From: Empedobacter sedimenti
GTDB lineage: Bacteria > Bacteroidota > Bacteroidia > Flavobacteriales > Weeksellaceae
Direction of reading: 5' to 3'
NCBI RefSeq assembly: GCF_030005555.1
Contig: NZ_JASCQG010000008.1
Span: 98,650-162,649, forward strand
DNA length: 64,000 nucleotides
The notes beneath the pieces were generated by a model. The model had not been told where the DNA came from, did not search any database, and saw only the letters and a program-made list of their open reading frames with translations. Made by a program: the position numbers and the translations under genes. Of the stretch, positions 16,274-25,312 are shown in pieces (position 1 is the first letter of the stretch; the number at the start of each line of letters is the position of its first letter).

Positions 16274-18276
16274 AATCCTTAAGTATACAGCAAATTTTAG
16301 ATAATATTGAGAACGAAATTGTATTTGAAGCCTATGCAGAAGACGAATCATTCAAGATAAAAATCGACGAATACATTCCTTACGTTTGTGCAGCTATTCA
16401 TGATGGTGGACAAATGCGCGAAGATATTCGCGAAAAATGCATGTTGAGTAATTATGAGCGTTGGTACGAGGAAGATCCGCATACAGCTGAGTTTGTCGAG
16501 ACTTTTCCTATCATAATAAAAGGTTGCGATTCTCGATTTGAATACGATCTAAATCGTGGTCCAGAAACTGCTGTGTACGAAGAAGCTTGGGGAAAACAGG
16601 TTTGGAAAGAGCCTTTATCAGTTTCTCAAAAACAAAAAAGTATTGCAAAACATCATGCTTTTTATGAGGTTTTAGAAGCTTTGATCAACAAACTTGAAAC
16701 TAAATTTAAGTCGTGTTTGGTTTATGATATTCATTCGTACAACTGGAAACGTTGGGATCGTCCAGTTCCTGTATTCAATATTGGTGCTGAACGAGTTGAT
16801 AACGAACGTTACGGAAATTATGTAGAAAGTTGGCGCGATGAATTGGCGAATATTGAGTTAGAAAATATTCACAATTATTCAGCGATTAACGATGTATTTT
16901 ATGGACGTGGATATTTGTTAGAATTTGTCACAAATCGATTCAAAAATACATTGGTTTTAGCCACAGAAGTTTCAAAAATTTATTGTGATGAATTAACAGG
17001 AGAATCTTTTCCAGAGATTATTAACCAAATAAAAGAAGGTTTCAAATCGGCGATTCTTCATCATGCATACGAATTTGTAAAGACGGAAACGACGTACAAA
17101 GTAGGCTCTAAACAAGTGAATATTTTGCACAATGAATTAGAATCTGATTTGGTAAAAATTGATAAACAATTGTATCAATTGGTTCAGAATTTTGAGTTAT
17201 TAAGTGTAATCAATCCGATTAATTTAGAGTTTGAGAAGAAAAAATTCTTAGCTTCAAAATATACATACGAACCTCAATTTAAGTACAATCCACTTAACAT
17301 TGATCCATTCGAATTTAAACGAAAATTATCTAATATTAAGGTTGAAAAAATAAATGATATCAGTATTCAAAATATGTATGTTAACACGATTAACGCTTAT
17401 TTTGATAAGGTAGATTTGTTAGCAAATCTTGGTACGGATAAATTTTTGTACAATTCGTTGCGTTATTTTGGTGAGCCATCTAAAAAAGATATCGAAAACG
17501 CAAACTTTATCCTTTATTGTCCTGAGTTTAGAATGGATAAACAAGGAAATTATACTGAGGAAGAAGTGGTTAATCTTTTTAGAAATGCAACAAATGATTA
17601 CGGTTTCAAATTTGATATAGAAGTTTCTGACGATATTGCATCAAAAGCTCTTGTAATTAACAGCAAAAGAAAAGTTGTGATTAAGCGCGGTGTAAAGTTT
17701 GACAAACGTTTTACAAATGGATTAATCGAGCACGAAATCGGAGTTCATATGGTTACTACGATGAATGCGTTGGATCAACCATTAAAAATCTTTAGTGTTG
17801 GTTTACCTGTTAATACGTTAACGCAAGAAGGTTTAGCTATTTTAAGCGAGTATTACTCTGATTCTATTAATCATAGTCGATTAAGAGAACTTGGTTTACG
17901 TGTAATGGCGGTTCATATGTTGACAAGTGGAAAATCTTTCAACGAAACATTTATGGTCTTGATGGAAGAATATAAAATGACGCCAGAAGATGCATTTTAT
18001 CTAACAACTCGCGTTTATCGCGGTGGAGGTTTCACGAAAGATGCGCTTTATTTGAAAGGATTGAAAACAATTCTAAATTATGTTGATCAAGGACGTGCAT
18101 TAGACAATCTTTTAATTGGTAAAACTTCTGTTGAATACATTGATACAATTGATGAATTAGTTGAACGTAAAATGATTAACAAACCAAAATATTATACCAA
18201 AATTTTCAAGAAACATCTTGAAAATCCAGAAATAAACCCATTATTACAATACATCTTTAATGGAATAAAAGATTAA
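16270..18276 (+). CDS. N-formylglutamate amidohydrolase-like / DUF1704 (QEGLA, MATCAP-like peptidase) fusion
   Basis: A 668-residue cytosolic two-domain protein. Residues about 15-270 resemble N-formylglutamate amidohydrolase: AAIHDGG (H44), DSRFEYDLNR (D87-R96) and YDIHSYN (D153, H155). Residues about 290-660 are DUF1704, the 'flavohemoglobin expression-modulating QEGLA motif' family, with a zinc-peptidase HEIGVH (H488, E489, H493) and TQEGLAILSEY (Q519-A523). Animal DUF1704 proteins (MATCAP) are tyrosine carboxypeptidases acting on tubulin tails. The motifs look intact, so both halves may be active metal-dependent hydrolases. It is translationally coupled to the GshB-like ligase and ended by a strong hairpin. 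The substrate is unknown. Confidence 0.88.
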   Translation: MKSLSIQQILDNIENEIVFEAYAEDESFKIKIDEYIPYVCAAIHDGGQMREDIREKCMLSNYERWYEEDPHTAEFVETFPIIIKGCDSRFEYDLNRGPETAVYEEAWGKQVWKEPLSVSQKQKSIAKHHAFYEVLEALINKLETKFKSCLVYDIHSYNWKRWDRPVPVFNIGAERVDNERYGNYVESWRDELANIELENIHNYSAINDVFYGRGYLLEFVTNRFKNTLVLATEVSKIYCDELTGESFPEIINQIKEGFKSAILHHAYEFVKTETTYKVGSKQVNILHNELESDLVKIDKQLYQLVQNFELLSVINPINLEFEKKKFLASKYTYEPQFKYNPLNIDPFEFKRKLSNIKVEKINDISIQNMYVNTINAYFDKVDLLANLGTDKFLYNSLRYFGEPSKKDIENANFILYCPEFRMDKQGNYTEEEVVNLFRNATNDYGFKFDIEVSDDIASKALVINSKRKVVIKRGVKFDKRFTNGLIEHEIGVHMVTTMNALDQPLKIFSVGLPVNTLTQEGLAILSEYYSDSINHSRLRELGLRVMAVHMLTSGKSFNETFMVLMEEYKMTPEDAFYLTTRVYRGGGFTKDALYLKGLKTILNYVDQGRALDNLLIGKTSVEYIDTIDELVERKMINKPKYYTKIFKKHLENPEINPLLQYIFNGIKD

Positions 18277-18281
18277 AAATA

Positions 18282-18309
18282 AAAACCCACTCAAATTTGA
18301 GTGGGTTTT
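18282..18309. terminator. Bidirectional terminator
   Basis: A perfect 28-base palindrome, aaaacccactcaaa and its complement, between the DUF1704 gene and the convergent permease gene. Confidence 0.9.
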
Positions 18310-18322
18310 GTGTTAGTATAAA

Positions 18323-19609
18323 TTAATTTTCTTTCTCAATCCGTTTATCAAAATAGAATAAAATAATTCCTAATGCAATAATACCTAAACCAAATAAACT
18401 TTCTTTTGGTTTCTGCATCAAAACGAAATAACAGATATATAAACTAAAAGCTAGAAAGATCGTAGGTAATACATAAAAGAATTTACTTTTAATAATGGTT
18501 AATTGATCTTGTTTAATGAAGAACGCTGTGCAAACTGCCAATGTTGCTAATATTTGTAAAACAAAAGATGTGTAAGTGAAAATCACTTCAAAATCTCCAG
18601 AGAAAATGAGTAAAATACTAATTGTTGTATGTACCCAAATTGCTCGAACCGGAATTTTGTTTTTGTTCTCTTTCGCCATAAAATTCCATAACTTATTTTC
18701 GCGCGCTGTAGCTTGCGTCAAACGAGAACCAATCCACAAATAACCACTAATTGTCGCAATTAATTGTAAAGCAATAAAGCAACTCACCCATTTCACATTA
18801 TTTCCAAGTAGATTACCAAACGAAATATTCGCTACATTTTCTTGTCCAGCTAAAGATGCTGATGACGTATGTTTCAAAAAAACATAATTTAGCAAAACAT
18901 AGGAAACTGTCACAAAGATAACGCCTATAAATAATGCTTTTGGTAAGTTTCGTTTTGGTTGATCGATTTCTTCTACAATATAAGAAGCCGAATTCCAACC
19001 TGTATAAGCGAAAGTTACATAAACCAAAGATGTGGCAAATGCTGGAAGTAATAATTCATTTTTCCAAGTCGAGTCAATAAGTATCGCATTCGGCTCAACT
19101 GCTGGAACAAAATAAAGACCTAAAGCAATTAAAACAATGATAAATACAACTTTTAAAATGGTAAAAATATTCTGAAATTTACTACTCAAATTTAGGCTGA
19201 ATGATTGAAAAACTGCAACAATCAAAATCATTGCTATTGCAAATTCTTTTCCTAAATCTAATCCAAAAACATTGAGGTATTTTCCCATTGCCAAGGCTGC
19301 TAAAGATATTGGAGCAGAGAAACCAACGAATAAAGAAATCCAACTTGATAAATAACCAAAAACGGGATGAAATGTCCGAGATAAATAAATATAATCTCCA
19401 CCTGATTGTTTGAATTTTGACGCTAATTCCGAATAAATGAATGCACCAATCAACGCTAGTAATCCTCCTATTGACCACAATAATAAGATCGAAGTTGTGT
19501 TTTTAAGATCAGAAATTTGATAACCCAAACTGGTAAAAACACCTGTTCCGATCATATTCGAAATAACTAAAGCTGCTGCGGTTTTCCAACCAATTTTTGA
19601 ATGTGCCAT
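18323..19609 (-). CDS. APC-superfamily amino acid permease
   Basis: A 428-residue transporter with about twelve membrane helices. The N-terminal motif VISNMIGTGVFTSLGY is the APC-family helix-1 substrate loop (GTGVF), and ELASKFKQSGGDYIYLSRTF is the conserved helix 2-3 region. The ATG at 19609 (MAHSKIGWKTAAALV) is chosen over an upstream TTG at 19615. It would import or exchange amino acids; the substrate is unclear. It is downstream of no obvious operon partner and separated from TonB receptor 2, which ends further right on the same strand. Confidence 0.92.
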   Translation of the reverse strand: MAHSKIGWKTAAALVISNMIGTGVFTSLGYQISDLKNTTSILLLWSIGGLLALIGAFIYSELASKFKQSGGDYIYLSRTFHPVFGYLSSWISLFVGFSAPISLAALAMGKYLNVFGLDLGKEFAIAMILIVAVFQSFSLNLSSKFQNIFTILKVVFIIVLIALGLYFVPAVEPNAILIDSTWKNELLLPAFATSLVYVTFAYTGWNSASYIVEEIDQPKRNLPKALFIGVIFVTVSYVLLNYVFLKHTSSASLAGQENVANISFGNLLGNNVKWVSCFIALQLIATISGYLWIGSRLTQATARENKLWNFMAKENKNKIPVRAIWVHTTISILLIFSGDFEVIFTYTSFVLQILATLAVCTAFFIKQDQLTIIKSKFFYVLPTIFLAFSLYICYFVLMQKPKESLFGLGIIALGIILFYFDKRIEKEN

Positions 19610-19677
19610 ACACAAAAAAGTGCCAATTAAATGTTGAATTTACATTAAAATTGACACTTTAAATATTTTATTAATGA

Positions 19678-22068
19678 TTAAAATTTAAAACTAGCTCTAG
19701 CAAAATAATACGCTCCTGTCATCCCCATTTGAACCGGCGCATACGAAAAAACTCCATAATAAGAATTTTCGTAAACTTGCTTATCTGGAAAAACATCGAA
19801 CAAATTATTTGCACCTATCGTAAAGTTGAATCTCTTTGTGATATCATAACCAATCGAAGCATCCGTCACCACTTTTCCCGTGTGCTCTTGGATACTTCCC
19901 CAAGGATATCCATCTTTAGTCACTTTTCCAAAATACGTGTTACGTACCATAAAATTGAATCCAGAAATGGCATAATTCAATCCTAAAGTTGCTTTTGTTT
20001 TTGGGCTTAATGATTCGATAATATTGACTTGATCAGGACCAAAAAATTCTTTCGTTGGAATTGTTAAAGCAGTTGGAAAATGATAACCGACAATCTTCGT
20101 TTCGTTGATATTTCCTGATAAACTTGCATTCAATTTTCCTCGACCTAAACGTGTATCATAGGAAATAACTAAATCCAAACCTTTGGTTTCAGTATCAATT
20201 GCATTTGTAAAAATACGCGCTGTCGCAACATTATATTTTTCTAAAGCAGGATCTGTAATATCAGAAGTCAAAACAATTCGGTCATCAACTTTTATAAAAT
20301 ATCCATCTAATGTGACGAATAATTTTGAAGTCGGACGAAATGTTAAACCTAAACTTGCATTAATTGATTTTTCTTCTTTCAATTTATCCAAACCAATTTC
20401 TTTCGACAGTTCAGACTCATTTCGGATAATTCCTTTTGTTACCAATACTTGATCACCATTACCATTTAAGAATAAATCAGTATATGAATTACTGAAGTAT
20501 TTTTGTTGTAACGAAGGCGCTCTAAATCCTGTCGAAATCGCTCCACGAACCGAATATCCTTTTGCGTATTCATATCGCATTGCTAGTTTTCCGTTGATTG
20601 TACTTCCAAAATCTGAATAATTTTCGAATCGTCCAGCTAAATCAGCCGCAAAATCTCCAAATTTCAATTCTCCATCTACATAAGCAGCAACTGAATGACG
20701 ATCTCCTTTTACAGCATTTAATGGAGAAAATCCTACAAAAGATTCAGATCCAGAACCTGCGTAAGAAGCTTCATCTCCAGCTTCGATTTTATATTGTTCA
20801 AAACGATATTCTCCTCCAAACGCTAAACTAACATTTTGGTTGATTCGTTTTGAAAAATCTAAATTGACTGTATTTTGTAAAAATTGATGTTTCCCTGCGT
20901 AAAAATCGGTTGGAGAATTTAAGCCTAATGATTGATTAATTGAATTTTCTAAATCATATTTGAATGAATTTAAACCAAAAGTATTACTCAAGTCAACTTT
21001 CCATCCATCATATGAATAACGTAAACCTGTCGAATTTGAATAATCATTTACATTAGATTTTAACGTTGCTTGAAAACCATTTGGATAAATTTTTAACGCA
21101 TCTTCAGACAATTCGCTTGGCAATCTTCTAAAACCAAATCCATTCCCTTGGCGTAAAGAAACACCTCCAAATGAATAAAAATCTAATCGATCATTAATCG
21201 CCGTTTCAGCATTTACAAAAAATTGTTGATTTTTGATTGCCGCATCTCCAATTTGAAATCTAAAATCTTTTCTCGAAAGTCCTAAAGAAGCAATTTTTGT
21301 GTCATCCGCAGCTCTTGCTGCATCTGGATCATCTGCAAAATCGTATGCGAAATTATCTCCAAAAATATCTAAATTATGATCTTTTGAACGATTTGTTTTC
21401 TTGCGCTCACTTACAACTGCCGAAAAAACAATCGACCCCGATTGTCCTAATTTCGTTCCGTAACTTCCATTAATATTGTACGTTTCTCCATCATTTCGAG
21501 AAGTCTGACCGTATGTCAAAGAAGCGTCACCACCTGGTTTTGATTTCAAAACAATATTTACAACTCCCGCAATTGCATCAGAACCATATTGCGCGGCCGC
21601 TCCATCGCGTAAAACTTCAATTTTATCAATTGCTGAAATCGGAATCGCGCCTAAATCTGTTCCAACAGAACCATTCCCTACCGTATTTTGGTAATTCACC
21701 AACGAAGTTGTGTGACGACGTTTTCCATTAATCAAAACCAAAACCTGATCTGGTCCCATTCCACGTAACGTTACAGGATCGATATGTTCTGTTCCATCTG
21801 ATGCAGATTGTCGAACTGAGTTAAAGGATGGAATAATATAATTTAGGATATCATTTACAGACAATTGAGGTGACGATGTTTTGAGTTTTTCGACATCAAT
21901 AATATCAACTGGTACCGACGAGTTAACAACGGTACGTTCAGAAGTTCTCCCACCAATCAAAACGACTTCGTTAAGACTTGTTTCTTCTTCTTTCTCAACT
22001 TCTTGAGCAAATAATGTAGAAGTGCCTAAAATAGCAAATGTTGCAAGTAAAAATTTGTTTCTTTTCAT
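19678..22068 (-). CDS. TonB-dependent receptor under a SAM-I riboswitch
   Basis: A 796-residue outer-membrane receptor. Signal peptide about 1-22 (TSTLFAQ), then a plug about 45-170 with NEVVLIGGRTSERTVVNSSVP, VTLRGMGPDQVLVLINGKRR and IDKIEVLRDGAAAQYGSDA, and a barrel with the C-terminus YYFARASFKF. It has no CarboxypepD_reg domain. The key feature is its 5' leader, a complete SAM-I aptamer (22131-22231), so expression should fall when S-adenosylmethionine is plentiful. That points to import of a methionine-related or sulfur-containing nutrient across the outer membrane; the substrate itself is an inference. The permease gene downstream could share the transcript, but this is not shown. Confidence 0.92.
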   Translation of the reverse strand: MKRNKFLLATFAILGTSTLFAQEVEKEEETSLNEVVLIGGRTSERTVVNSSVPVDIIDVEKLKTSSPQLSVNDILNYIIPSFNSVRQSASDGTEHIDPVTLRGMGPDQVLVLINGKRRHTTSLVNYQNTVGNGSVGTDLGAIPISAIDKIEVLRDGAAAQYGSDAIAGVVNIVLKSKPGGDASLTYGQTSRNDGETYNINGSYGTKLGQSGSIVFSAVVSERKKTNRSKDHNLDIFGDNFAYDFADDPDAARAADDTKIASLGLSRKDFRFQIGDAAIKNQQFFVNAETAINDRLDFYSFGGVSLRQGNGFGFRRLPSELSEDALKIYPNGFQATLKSNVNDYSNSTGLRYSYDGWKVDLSNTFGLNSFKYDLENSINQSLGLNSPTDFYAGKHQFLQNTVNLDFSKRINQNVSLAFGGEYRFEQYKIEAGDEASYAGSGSESFVGFSPLNAVKGDRHSVAAYVDGELKFGDFAADLAGRFENYSDFGSTINGKLAMRYEYAKGYSVRGAISTGFRAPSLQQKYFSNSYTDLFLNGNGDQVLVTKGIIRNESELSKEIGLDKLKEEKSINASLGLTFRPTSKLFVTLDGYFIKVDDRIVLTSDITDPALEKYNVATARIFTNAIDTETKGLDLVISYDTRLGRGKLNASLSGNINETKIVGYHFPTALTIPTKEFFGPDQVNIIESLSPKTKATLGLNYAISGFNFMVRNTYFGKVTKDGYPWGSIQEHTGKVVTDASIGYDITKRFNFTIGANNLFDVFPDKQVYENSYYGVFSYAPVQMGMTGAYYFARASFKF

Positions 22069-22130
22069 TATATATAATCATAAATCCTCAAGAAACCAAC
22101 GCAAAAAAGTAGAACAAAAGTGATTTGCTT

Positions 22131-22231
22131 CTCTCATCTTTTCCTTTATAATAGGTTGGATTTAGCACCTTGACAAGTGTCTGGTTGCTAAGGTTTCTTT
22201 GGGCCAATCCCTCCACCTTTCTTGATAAGTT
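22131..22231 (-). promoter_or_regulatory. SAM-I (S-box) riboswitch
   Basis: On the minus strand the leader reads cttatcaagaaaggtggag, ggattggcccaaagaaacc, ttagcaaccag, acttgt, caaggtgctaaatccaac, and closes with gatgag. This is the SAM-I core. P1 forms from cttatc (22224-22229) and gatgag (22133-22138); the K-turn region, the GGCCC/ACC segment and the AAGGUGCUAAAUCC block are all present. It sits about 65 bases upstream of the TonB receptor start. No strong terminator stem with a U-run is evident between aptamer and ATG, so control may be translational. Confidence 0.95.
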
Positions 22232-22234
22232 ATG

Positions 22235-22242
22235 CAAATATA
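22235..22242 (-). promoter_or_regulatory. -7 promoter box (TATATTTG) of the riboswitch transcript
   Basis: TATATTTG on the minus strand. A start about seven bases downstream falls at the first base of riboswitch P1, so the mRNA would begin with the aptamer. Confidence 0.65.
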
Positions 22243-22279
22243 ATGTTAAATTTCAAGATTCAGAAATAAATCTCTATTA

Positions 22280-22888
22280 TTATTGTAGAGTTTTAATCAA
22301 CTGTCTAACATCAAACTCCTCACTTTCTTCCAAATTCATCATCGCATTGATTCGTTTGAAAGATCTGAAATTAGCTAAATCTGAAACTTTTATATTCTTC
22401 TGTATAATTTCGCCTGATTGTAACAGAGCTTCGCGCATTGTTCCTTTCAGGAGAAAAGTTCGTGGCGTGATCCATTGCGATCCATCAAAAAAAACAATAT
22501 TCGAATAAATACAATCTGTAATGTAATTTGATTTTACCAAAACCAAATCATCAGTTTTTGACTCTTTTAAATATTCATCAAAAAACCAACGATCTAAGTA
22601 TTTGTAAGTATAATTTATTTTGGGATCGATTTCAAAAAGTTGAATACTTTCAATTGGTTTAATTTGATAGGGTTGAAATTCTACCGATTGAATTTCGCGA
22701 TCATACACAATTCTAACTTTATATTTTTCATCTGTTAAATCTGACGGAAACTTAATCATTTCGTCTAATAAAATCGGATTAATTTCGGTAAAATTATCAT
22801 TTCTTGTTCGATCAAATCTCGCTTGATGAAATTCTAAATTTCGAAGTTGTTTATTCACACAACAAATCGATTCAATAAATTGGAACAT
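22280..22888 (-). CDS. pabC: Aminotransferase class IV, PabC-like (4-amino-4-deoxychorismate lyase)
   Basis: A 202-residue fold-type IV PLP enzyme, predicted to convert aminodeoxychorismate to p-aminobenzoate and pyruvate for folate. The motifs are NLEFHQARFDRTR near residue 20, YKYLDR with the PLP lysine near residue 99, ITDCIYSNIVFFDG (family ITExxxxNIF) and PRTFLLKGTMREALL. It is shorter than E. coli PabC but normal for Bacteroidota. It overlaps pabB by 17 bases and follows it on the same strand, forming a pabB-pabC unit. The pabA glutaminase subunit is not in the window. Confidence 0.88.
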   Translation of the reverse strand: MFQFIESICCVNKQLRNLEFHQARFDRTRNDNFTEINPILLDEMIKFPSDLTDEKYKVRIVYDREIQSVEFQPYQIKPIESIQLFEIDPKINYTYKYLDRWFFDEYLKESKTDDLVLVKSNYITDCIYSNIVFFDGSQWITPRTFLLKGTMREALLQSGEIIQKNIKVSDLANFRSFKRINAMMNLEESEEFDVRQLIKTLQ

Positions 22889-23831
22889 AAACTTTTTGTA
22901 TTAATTCTTCGTACTCCGCTTTCGCTTTGCTTTTTGCGGTAATTCCTCCTCCACTCTTAAAAAATAATTCTTCATCATTTTTCTCTATGAAACGAATCAT
23001 CACAGCACTATCTAGATTTTCGCCATCAAAAACGCCGAAAACTCCAGTATAAAAATTTCGATGATACTTTTCGGCTTCTAAGATAATTTCGACCGTTTTC
23101 TTTTTTGGCGCACCACAAATAGAGCCAGCTGGTAAAAGTTGATCGAAAATCGTACCTAAATTCTCTAAATAATCATCATTTAATTCACCACGAATTTCCG
23201 AACTAATCTGCAACAATGTTTTATCATTCGTTTTTACCTCATCAATGTATCGGTAATTGGTTACCTCAACATTTTCTGCAACCAAACTCAAATCATTTCG
23301 GATTAAATCAACAATTGTCGCATGTTCTGCTTTCTCTTTTTTATCTTCTAAAATAACATGTTTAGCATTTTCAATCGAAGCATCGATTGTACCTTTCATT
23401 GGATTTGAAAAAATAAATTGATTTTCAATTTTCACAAAACGTTCGGGAGAAAAACAGACAAACTCATCTTTATATTTCAATTTATATTTAGCTTCAGAAA
23501 ACTCGAAAATTTCGTCCAAAGATAAATTTGTACTAATTTTTGTTGGATAAGTTAAGTTGGTCAAATATGAGTTTCCGAACAATAAATTATCATGAACAAT
23601 TTTAAATTTCTGTTGATATTCCGAGAAAGTAAGCGGAAATTTATCAAACTGAAAGCTTCGATTAATGGATTGACTTTTTGAGGAATTAAGTTCAAATTTT
23701 ATTTCGTCCGAAATTTCAGCTAACGGAATAACTTCTCCATTTTCTTTGAGAAAATCAATCATAAAAAAAAAGGGAACTTTTGTAGCTCCCAATTCATTCA
23801 TTTTATTAAAAATCGAATGTTTTGCTAACAT
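22872..23831 (-). CDS. pabB: Aminodeoxychorismate synthase component I
   Basis: A 319-residue chorismate-binding enzyme that aminates chorismate to 4-amino-4-deoxychorismate. The core is clear: FGNSYLTNLTYPT, VCFSPERFVKI, SNPMKGTID, LLPAGSICGAPKKKTVEII, FYTGVFGVFDG, and SGGGITAKSKAKAEYEE. It lacks the N-terminal tryptophan-pocket half of E. coli PabB, as do other compact Bacteroidota homologues. It is followed by pabC with overlap. The upstream membrane-protein gene is 15 bases away on the same strand and may share the transcript. Confidence 0.92.
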   Translation of the reverse strand: MLAKHSIFNKMNELGATKVPFFFMIDFLKENGEVIPLAEISDEIKFELNSSKSQSINRSFQFDKFPLTFSEYQQKFKIVHDNLLFGNSYLTNLTYPTKISTNLSLDEIFEFSEAKYKLKYKDEFVCFSPERFVKIENQFIFSNPMKGTIDASIENAKHVILEDKKEKAEHATIVDLIRNDLSLVAENVEVTNYRYIDEVKTNDKTLLQISSEIRGELNDDYLENLGTIFDQLLPAGSICGAPKKKTVEIILEAEKYHRNFYTGVFGVFDGENLDSAVMIRFIEKNDEELFFKSGGGITAKSKAKAEYEELIQKVYVPIY

Positions 23832-23846
23832 TCGCTAAAATTAAGA

Positions 23847-24611
23847 TTATTCTTGGTTTGTTCCAAGCATATCTATTTCGGTCTTATCATCATCCGTCAA
23901 TAACATATCTTTTAACATATAATAAACCATTATATAACCAATTGGATACGTTGCTACTGCACCAATATAACAAGCAAACATTCCCATAGATGAAACTAGC
24001 CCTGTTATAATAGAAAATAATAAAAACCACCAAAAATTCTTTTTTACAATTGCATAAGACGTTTTCATAGCATCAATAGCGCCCATATTTCCGTAATGAA
24101 TAAGATAAGGCGTAAGAAACATACATGCCTGAAAGACAAATAAAACTAAAATCGCAAAAAGCATATAAATAATACTTAAAAATACACTACCTATAAGAAA
24201 ACCTTCGCTAATTGAACTTTGGTCTTGACTAAAAATGAATGGAATAAGATTAAGAAATATATAAGGAGACAAAACAATTAATGATAATATGGTTGTCATA
24301 ATGATAAATACAAAATAATTTCCCAGATGTTTAAAACCTCCAAAAAAGTCAGCTAATTCTAATCTCATTCCGCTGTCAGCACGTTCTGCTCCGATTAAAA
24401 AACCTATTGTTAGTGGAAAAATTACTAACAATAAACCAATCAGTGTAAAATAAGAAATGATAAAAATTCCTGCTCCAACCAAAGAATAAATTACAAATGG
24501 TTGCCAGTTTTTCTGAAATAATTCAAATGATAAATTAAAATATTTCCCTAAATCAAATTTAAATTTGTTGTTTTTGTAGTATTCTACTTTTCGTAAGTCT
24601 AATGTTTTCAT
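23847..24611 (-). CDS. Multi-pass membrane protein of unknown function
   Basis: A 254-residue protein with about six hydrophobic segments (for example FVIYSLVGAGIFIISYFTLIG, IGSVFLSIIYMLFAILVLF and WWFLLFSIITGLVSSM) after a charged N-terminal stretch of about 35 residues, and an acidic C-terminal tail. The segment GNMGAIDAMKTSYAIVKKNFW is like that in DUF975-type and glycerophosphoryl-diester-phosphodiesterase-type membrane domains, but I cannot assign a family with confidence. It precedes pabB on the same strand and is divergent from the nitroreductase gene. Confidence 0.75.
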   Translation of the reverse strand: MKTLDLRKVEYYKNNKFKFDLGKYFNLSFELFQKNWQPFVIYSLVGAGIFIISYFTLIGLLLVIFPLTIGFLIGAERADSGMRLELADFFGGFKHLGNYFVFIIMTTILSLIVLSPYIFLNLIPFIFSQDQSSISEGFLIGSVFLSIIYMLFAILVLFVFQACMFLTPYLIHYGNMGAIDAMKTSYAIVKKNFWWFLLFSIITGLVSSMGMFACYIGAVATYPIGYIMVYYMLKDMLLTDDDKTEIDMLGTNQE

Positions 24612-24639
24612 GTTAATGTTAGTTTAACCGAATTTAACG

Positions 24640-24647
24640 TAAATTTG
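24640..24647 (+). promoter_or_regulatory. -7 promoter box (TAAATTTG) of the nitroreductase gene
   Basis: A TAnnTTTG match. The inferred start near 24654 leaves only 12 bases before the ATG at 24666 but 30 before the ATG at 24684, favouring the latter. Confidence 0.5.
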
Positions 24648-24683
24648 CTTTATCAGTAGAATTTAATGGTAAAAAGTTACAAC

Positions 24684-25256
24684 ATGAATGCAAACGATTT
24701 ATTATCAATCATAAAAGAAAGACGCTCAATCTTTCCACCTCAGTACAATACAGAAGAAATTACACGCGAAGAATTAATGCAAATTTTTGAAGCGGCAAAC
24801 TGGGCTCCGTCTCATAAAAAAACAGAACCTTGGCGTTTTATTGTTTTAGAAGGACCTTCGAAAGATCGTTTCCGTGAATATGTGAAGCGTGTTTATGTAC
24901 AAGGAACGCCGACAGATCAGTTAAGTGATAGAAAAATAAATGCTTTGATTGAGAAGTGTGATAAATCGAATAAAGTTGTTTTAATTAATTTTATCAACAC
25001 AGAAAAAAATCCTGAATGGGAAGAATTAGCTGCAACTTCTATGGCTGTTCAAAATATGTGGTTAATGGCTTCTGCCTTAAAAATAGGTGCTTATTGGTCT
25101 TCTCCGGCAAACATTATCGCAAATGTAGACGAGTTTACAACTATGGAGGAAGGTGAAAAATGTGTTGGTGTTTTCTACATGGGAAAATTTGATGGTGAAT
25201 CGCCAGAAGCGGTTCGTCAACCAATTGAAGATAAAGTCAAATTCTTGGATTATTAA
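24684..25256 (+). CDS. Nitroreductase family protein
   Basis: A 190-residue FMN-dependent oxidoreductase of the nitroreductase superfamily, starting MNANDLLSIIKERRSIFPPQY. The FMN-binding arginines (KERRS), FEAANWAPSHKKTEPWRFIVL and MAVQNMWLMASALKIGAYWSSP are typical of the YdjA/HBN-like subgroup that reduces nitro compounds or quinones with NAD(P)H. An in-frame ATG at 24666 would add six residues; the promoter position favours 24684. Monocistronic, ended by a perfect palindromic terminator shared with the convergent lipoprotein gene. Confidence 0.92.
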   Translation: MNANDLLSIIKERRSIFPPQYNTEEITREELMQIFEAANWAPSHKKTEPWRFIVLEGPSKDRFREYVKRVYVQGTPTDQLSDRKINALIEKCDKSNKVVLINFINTEKNPEWEELAATSMAVQNMWLMASALKIGAYWSSPANIIANVDEFTTMEEGEKCVGVFYMGKFDGESPEAVRQPIEDKVKFLDY

Positions 25257-25272
25257 GAATTTTCATAAAATA

Positions 25273-25302
25273 ACAAAAGGTCGCTAATTAGCGACCTTTT
25301 GT
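25273..25302. terminator. Bidirectional terminator
   Basis: A perfect 30-base palindrome centred at 25287/25288 (arm acaaaaggtcgctaa), between convergent genes. Confidence 0.9.
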
Positions 25303-25312
25303 GTATTTATAC

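Noticed and set aside
19729..20831. Several plus-strand open frames inside TonB receptor 2
   Set aside because: All are antisense to a complete receptor with clear plug and barrel motifs; none has a start region or domain of its own.
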